DNA of 46,414 nucleotides from DASUBV01 sp035532295. GTDB lineage: Bacteria > Actinomycetota > Actinomycetes > Streptosporangiales > Streptosporangiaceae. Position 1 is the first letter of the stretch, and the number at the start of each line of letters is the position of its first letter. Made by a program: the position numbers and the translations under genes. This document shows positions 36,601 to 42,600 of this stretch, in pieces. Below the pieces are notes generated by a model. It did not search any database. It was not told the DNA's origin and saw only the letters and a program-made list of their open reading frames with translations. Location of the stretch: NCBI GenBank assembly GCA_035532295.1, contig DATKRH010000179.1:1-46414 (forward strand), read 5' to 3'.

Positions 36601-39600
36601 GCGACCCGGCCGCGCTGCGCTGCGTCCGGGATGCGCAGCATCCAGTCATGCAGCGCGCCCAGGCTGCCGGCGGCCACCGCGCCCGGCAGCACGGCAGCGA
36701 ACCGCACGGGCGCGCCCGGAGCACGGCCAGGGACGGCCGCGACCAGGCCGGCGGCCTCCAGGACCCGCAGCAGCTCGCCGGCCCCGGCCTCGTCTGCCGT
36801 GGCCTCGCCGCCGATCCGCCGCGCGGCCAAGGTCAGATCCCGCGCGCCCCGCGGCCCCAGCGCGGCCAGCTCTCCCCACAGCTGCCAGGCGGGCCGCGCC
36901 AGCTCCGCCGCCACCCGCTCCAGCGGCGGGGGAACTTCCGCCAGATCGGGCAGCGCCGGTGCCGGCGCCGGGGGCGGCGCCTGCCCGGCACCCGCGGGGA
37001 CGGCCGCCAGGTACTGACCGGGCAGGCCGGCCGGAGTGCCGCCCAGGCCGGGCATCCGCCTGACGCGGACCACGGCTACCTCCGGGCCGCGTTCCCCGTA
37101 GTATTGCGTTCCGGTCTCGCCGATCACCCGCAGCCGCAGCCCGAACGCGTCGGCGATCAGCCGCGGGATCAGCCGGCCGGCGTCGCCGGGCTCACCGCCG
37201 GGCTTTCGCAGCGCGCTCTCCAGGCCCAGCAGGAAGCGCTCGGGGTCGCCCTCGCCCTCGCCCGCCGGGGCGGTACCGGGCCGCGCGTAGTCCGCCATAT
37301 GGTCGGTGAGGTAATCAGCCAGGTGCTGACGCATCATCTCGGTCAGCCGGCCGCGCCGGAGGCTGGCCAGCAGCTCGGACCGAGCTGGTCCCGGTGCCAT
37401 CGCCAGCACCGCCTCGCGCAGCCGCGACCGCACCTGGCCGCCCGCCGCCAGGGCCACCGCATCGAGCACCGAGTCCGGGCCGACCGGGACCCCGGCGGCG
37501 CTGAGCTGCTCGCCGTCCAGGACCCGCTGCTGATGTGCGGTCAGGACCTGCTCGGGCACGCCCACCGTGTACAGGCGATCCAGGACGAGCTGACGCTCCG
37601 TGGCGTCGGGGATGCGCTGCGCCCAGTCGCGCAGCTCGCGGATACCGGCCGGCGACGTGTCGGGGAACTCGGCGACCTGGGGGCGTCCCGTGGTCGTCCG
37701 CCGGCCCAGCAGTCCGGCGGCGGACATCCCGGCCAGGAACTCCCGTTGCGCGTCACCGGAGTCGAGGCCACTGGCCTTCCGTAGCGCCTCGACGGTGCGG
37801 CCGTCGGCGCGCAGCGCCGCGCTCCATGCCTCCGCCGCCTGCTCCGGCTCGATGCCCGCCGCCGCCAGCCGGGCCGCTGTCACGGCCGGCAGCGGCGGCA
37901 GCGGCGGCGGCGGCAGCGGGTCGGCCAGCGCCGGCAGGGCCGCCAGCCTGGTCTTCGCCGGGCTGTCCGGGCGCCCGGCGAGCCAGTCCCGGAACGCCAC
38001 GCGATGCGGCTGCGCCAGGCCGTCCGGCACGACCCCCTGGTAGGCGAGCGACCCGTCGGCTGACCAGACCTCGCGGACCAGGCCGGCCTGGAGCAGGGCG
38101 CGTAGGTGTCGCTCCACCGTCGGGGTGTGCAACGTCATGGACAGGTTCATCTTCAGGTGCAGGTCGATCTGCTGGCTGTCCGCCGGCCGGCCCCGGGCCA
38201 GCAGGTGGTGCCAGATCAGGAGGGCATCCTGGAGCTTCAGGTAGGCAGCCGGGTCGCTCGCCGTTCCCTGGATCAGGCGGCTGGGCAGTTCGTCGGCGAT
38301 CAGCGGCGGGAGCGGTCGTTCGCGAGCCGGCGTCGCCCAGGCTGGCGCGGCCTCGGCCGCCCGGGCCAGGTTCTGCGCCGCGCTGACCTGCCGGCCGCCC
38401 TGCTGCCGGTCGGTCCAGGCCTGCAGTGCCGTGTTCTCCTGGGAAGTCACCACGTAGGGCCGGCGGCCGGCAAAAGCCAGCGGCAGGCCCAGGCGCTCGG
38501 CTTCGGGGTCGGCCCAGACCAGCCCGGCCATCCGCAGCGCGTTCAGGTAGGCCCCGGCCGTCTCAGCCGGGATGTCCCACGTCCGGAGCTCGCGGATGAA
38601 CTCGCTGGCGCTCAGCGGCTGCCCTGACTGCAGCAGCATCGTCCATGCCACCCTGGCCACGGGCAGCTCGATGTGCTGCAGGCCCGCCAGGAACCGCGCG
38701 GCGTCGGCGGGCATCGGCGCCAGGTTCACGGTCAGCCCGAGCCGAGCTCGCACCACCCGCTGGTGCCCGGGGCTGGCCGGGTCCGCGAGCCAGCCGCCGA
38801 CGGCCGAGCTCTCGGCTGCCGAGGTGCCCGGCGGCAGCTCGCTGATGTAGTGCGGGGCCAGGCCCGGCCACGGCAGCCGCCGCAGCAGGCCCGCCGCGGT
38901 CAGGGCGTCGATGACGGCCTGGCTGACCTCCAGCCCGGGCAGCCGCTGCTCCCATTCGGGCACGGTCGACGGCCGGCTGATGCGCAGCCCGGTGCCCCAG
39001 ACCAGCCAAGCGAACGCCAGCGGCACGCCGGCCGCGGCCAGCGCCGCCCGCGCCGCGGCCGGCAGCGGCGGCAGCCGCAGGTCGTCGGCCAGCAGCCCGG
39101 ACGCATGCTCGCGCGCCACCGGATCGGGCTGCTGGTGTACCCACGCCGCCAGCTCCGCGAGATGCTGGAAGTCCAGCAGCTCGGGCACCTGGCCGACCAG
39201 GTCGGTGCTCCCGGCCACGCCGCCACGGACCAGGCCGAGATAGAGCAGCTTGCGCAGGAGCGCCGACGCGCCGGGCTCGGGCCCGTGCGCCGCGAGGAAC
39301 TGGCCGAGGGTGGTCGGCGTGCGGAGCACCTCGCCCCACGCCGCGCGGACCGCGACGGGGTCGACCGCCCAGCCCCCCTCAGTCAGGACCTGCTGGACGT
39401 CGGCGGGCAGCTGCTGGTCCGCCGGCCAGGACTCGTCGAAGCCGTCCGGCACCACGGCCTCATACTGCGGATCCGCGTCGCTGGCCGGGCCGGGCGGCCG
39501 CCGGACCAGGTACGCCTCCCCCAGCAGATCCATCAGGGCGAGCTGCTGCTCGCGCGACAGGCCGAGCGCCGGGCTGATCTCGCTCAGCGGCCGCGGCCCG

Positions 39601-42600
39601 TTGCTCCGCAGCCAGTCCCAGATCGAGCGGGCGATGGCCGGACCGTCGACCGCGCTCTCGGCCAGCAGGTCGTCGAGGTTCTCGGGGAGCGACGGGTCCA
39701 GCAGGCCGAAGACCCGGCTCCGCTCGACCGGGTCGATGATGGAGGGGGCCCAGTTCCGCACCTCGGCCAGCTGCGACGGTTCCAGCGCCGGGACGAGGGC
39801 TTCATGCAGGGGCTTGCCGTCGCGAAGCAGCGGCGCGCCGTCGGGGCCTGTGGCCTCCCGGATCCGCCAGTCGCCGAGCAGCCGGGCGAGGTCCGCCCCG
39901 GTCTGGTTCCCGTCGGCGAACCGGCCCTCGGCCATGATCTGGTCGACGGTGGCCGGGCCGTTGCGCGCCAGCCAGCTCCAGGCATCCACCTGTGCGACGG
40001 TGTCCGCTTCGGCCAGGTCAGGGCCGAGCCGGGCGGCGAGGTCGGGCCGGCCAGCCCGGGCGGCGGGGCCGGGGACAGCGGTCAGGTAGTGCTCGGGCAG
40101 CGCCGCCCCGCCCGCCCGCGCCTGTACCCGGGCCACCCGGACCAGCGTGACCGGCGGATCCTCGGGGTGGCCGAACGCGGCCATGCCGTCCGGGCCCAGG
40201 AGCCGGATCCGCAGCCCGAGTGCATCCGCCATCAGCCAGGGCAGCAGGTCGCCGGGCAGCCGCACGTAGGCACCGGGCCTGCGCAGGGCCTGCTCGGCCG
40301 CGTCGGCCAGCTCCGTCCAGCGCTGCCGGTCGGGTCCGTCCTCGCTCACCAGGGTCAGGTAACGATCGCGGTGGAGGCGGAGGTAGTTCGCTAGCCAGTC
40401 CCGGAGGGCGTAGATCGCTTCCCCGGAGTCTGCCCCGGACGGCACCCCCACCCCGGCCCGCACGACGTCGGGGGCAAGCCGCCAGACGGCCGCGAAGACG
40501 CTGTCGGCGCTCATCGGCGCGTTCTCCGGCACCAGCCCGGCGCGATCCAGGTCCGCCCGCTGGCCGGGCGTCAGGAAGACCTGCGGCGCGCCGTCGGCGG
40601 CGCGCACCGGGCGGCCGGTGTCCAGCGGCGGCGCGGCACCCAGTACCCGGTGCAGCCAGGTCGTCAGGGCCAGCCGCGCCACTCCGCTCGCGGAGGCTGG
40701 CATCGCCGCGATGTACGCCGGCTGCGGACCGCCTAGGCGCTGCGCCAGCCCGGCCGCCGCCAGCCCGTCCAGTACCGCGTGGGCCTGCGCGGCACGAGCG
40801 AACCCCAGCAGCTCCTGGGTCTGCCCGACCGTCAGCGGCGCCTCGGCGCGCAGCAGCTGATCCCAGGTCAGCCACGCAGGGGACACCGGGATATTCCGGC
40901 GGACGAGCTCGGCCAGCGCGGTGGCCGGCAGCGGCGGCAGGCCCGAGGTCAGCCCGAGCTGCCCCAGCACCGCGGCCCGCTGCGCCGGGTCAGGCAACGT
41001 CTGGCCCCACGCCGCGACGGCCGCCAGATCCAGCGAGGGCGGCTGCGGCCGGACGCCGTAGCCGCCGGACGGCTGCGCCTCGGCCACGAGCGCCTCGGCC
41101 AGCGCGTCCAGGCTGGCGGGGGCCAGCGAGCCCGCCCACGGGTACCCGGTGACGGGCTGTCCGGCGCGGACCAGGCCGCCGCCGCGCAGCATCCCGCCCA
41201 GGGCGGCTGCCAGCCCCAGCGCGTCCCGGCCGTCCTGACCGGTGCTGGCCTTGGTCAGGGCCGCCGGCAGCGGCGGCGGCAGCATGGCGGCGACCCGGCC
41301 GCGCTGTACCGGGTCGTCGATCCGGTGCAGCCAGTCATGCAGCGAGCCCAGGCTCTCGGCCGTCAGGCCGGCGGGCGGCTTGGCAGCGAGCCGGACCGAC
41401 CCATCGTCGGGGCCCCCCGAAACGGCCAGCAGGCCGGCGCGATCCAGGGCGCGCAGCAGAGCCGGAGCCCCGTCCGCGCCGAGGATCGGGGGGAGGTCCC
41501 GGGCCAGTTCCGCCTCGGTCCACGGCCCGAGGCGCGCCAGCGCGCCCCATAGCCGCCACGCAGGCTCCGGCACGTCCGGCAACTCCGGGTTCCGCTCCCG
41601 CAGCAGCCGACCGACCTCACCCGGCAGCGGCGGGTGCGGCGCTGCGGCCCGTGGCGCACTCGGCGAGGCAGGAGCGGCCGGCCCCGGTGCCGCGGGCTCG
41701 CCCCCGGTCAGGCCAGCCGGCTCCCGCGCGGCCGCGGGAACAGCCGCCAGGTACTGGCCGGGCAGCCCGGTGCCCGGTCCGGTGACGTCCTCGATGTCGC
41801 GGACCGGGACCACCGAGACCCCAGGGTGGCCAGGCTGGCCGTACGTCTGCGTCTGCGCCGGGCCGATCACGGTCACCTTCAGCCCGACCGCCTCGGCGAT
41901 CAGCCGCGGCGCCAGGCGGCCGGACTCGCCGAGCTCCCCGCCCGGCGTCCGCAGCCGGCGCTCCACCGTCAGTGCCGCGCGGCCGCGATCGCCCCCGCCC
42001 AGCCCCGCCGCAGCCAGGTTCTCAAGATCATCCCGGTACTCCGCGCGGTGATCAAGGAAATACCTGGCCACCACCAGCCGCATCGCGTCAGCGATCCGGC
42101 CGTCCCTGATGGCGGCCGACAGCCGCTCCCGTGCCGCTCCCGGCGCCATCTTCGCCGCGATCGCGGCCAGCCGCGTGTCGACCCGATCACCGGCTGCCGC
42201 CCGCACCGCGTCGAACACCGAGTCAGGACCCAGCCGCACGCCTTCCGCCGCCAGCCCGCCGCGATCCAGGGCCTCGCGCTGGGGCGCCGTCACGATCTCC
42301 GGCAGCACATCGCGCCGCGCCCGGGCGATCAGCTGCGCGATCTGGTCCTCAGGCCTCGGCGGCCGCGGGCCGGCCCAGCGCGTCGCTGCCCGCACCGAGG
42401 ACTCCGCGACCTCCTGGGCCGCCTGGGCCATTCGCTGACCCAGGCCGGCCAGCGGGCCGAACAGGCCGGAGGGTCGGCCGGTGCCACCGCGCAGGCGCAG
42501 CGGCCCTGCCGGGGTGTCCCGACGCTCCGGCGAGGCGGCTGCGCCCCGGGAGGCGCGCGGCCCCATCCCGGTCACGGCTCCGTTCGCGCTGCCGCCCGGC

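Larger units (their letters stand above)
32589..37541 (-). repeat. Super-repeat unit 2: same order of pseudo-OTU and winged-helix modules
   Basis: This unit repeats unit 1 module by module. Equivalent landmarks are TAHQQRVLDG at 37541, the pseudo-OTU words GPDSVLDAV (37472) and SAAGIFGALW (35822), and the shared last module beginning AAEAWSAALR and ending ERQLVLYRL (near 32600; unit 1 has ERQLVLDRL near 37580). Winged-helix-like modules are at about 36600-36900, 36290-36560, 35970-36230, 34790-35130, 34460-34700, 34160-34420, 33810-34090, 33450-33720, 32950-33250 and 32600-32890. It is about 200 bp longer than unit 1, partly because of an Ala/Glu-rich helical insertion in its second OTU-like domain. 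Confidence 0.75.
37542..42290 (-). repeat. Super-repeat unit 1: pseudo-OTU, 3 winged-helix modules, pseudo-OTU, 7 winged-helix modules
   Basis: This 4,749-bp (1,583-residue) block is repeated in the same order in the next unit. It starts at TAPQREALDR and ends just before the equivalent TAHQQRVLDG at 37541. Winged-helix-like modules have the pattern W..LL..G.lt..ei...lg....v...L..aGLV....Y.a.vP followed by a helix with DP..R..VL..L. I place them at about 41330-41625, 40960-41260, 40640-40905, 39740-40010, 39430-39665, 39130-39370, 38760-39030, 38410-38680, 37950-38245 and 37570-37840. One clear example near 39600 reads LRSNGPRPLSEISPALGLS. In one 21-residue stretch (about 40820-40880 against 36130-36195) 15 residues are identical to unit 2. 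Confidence 0.75.
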
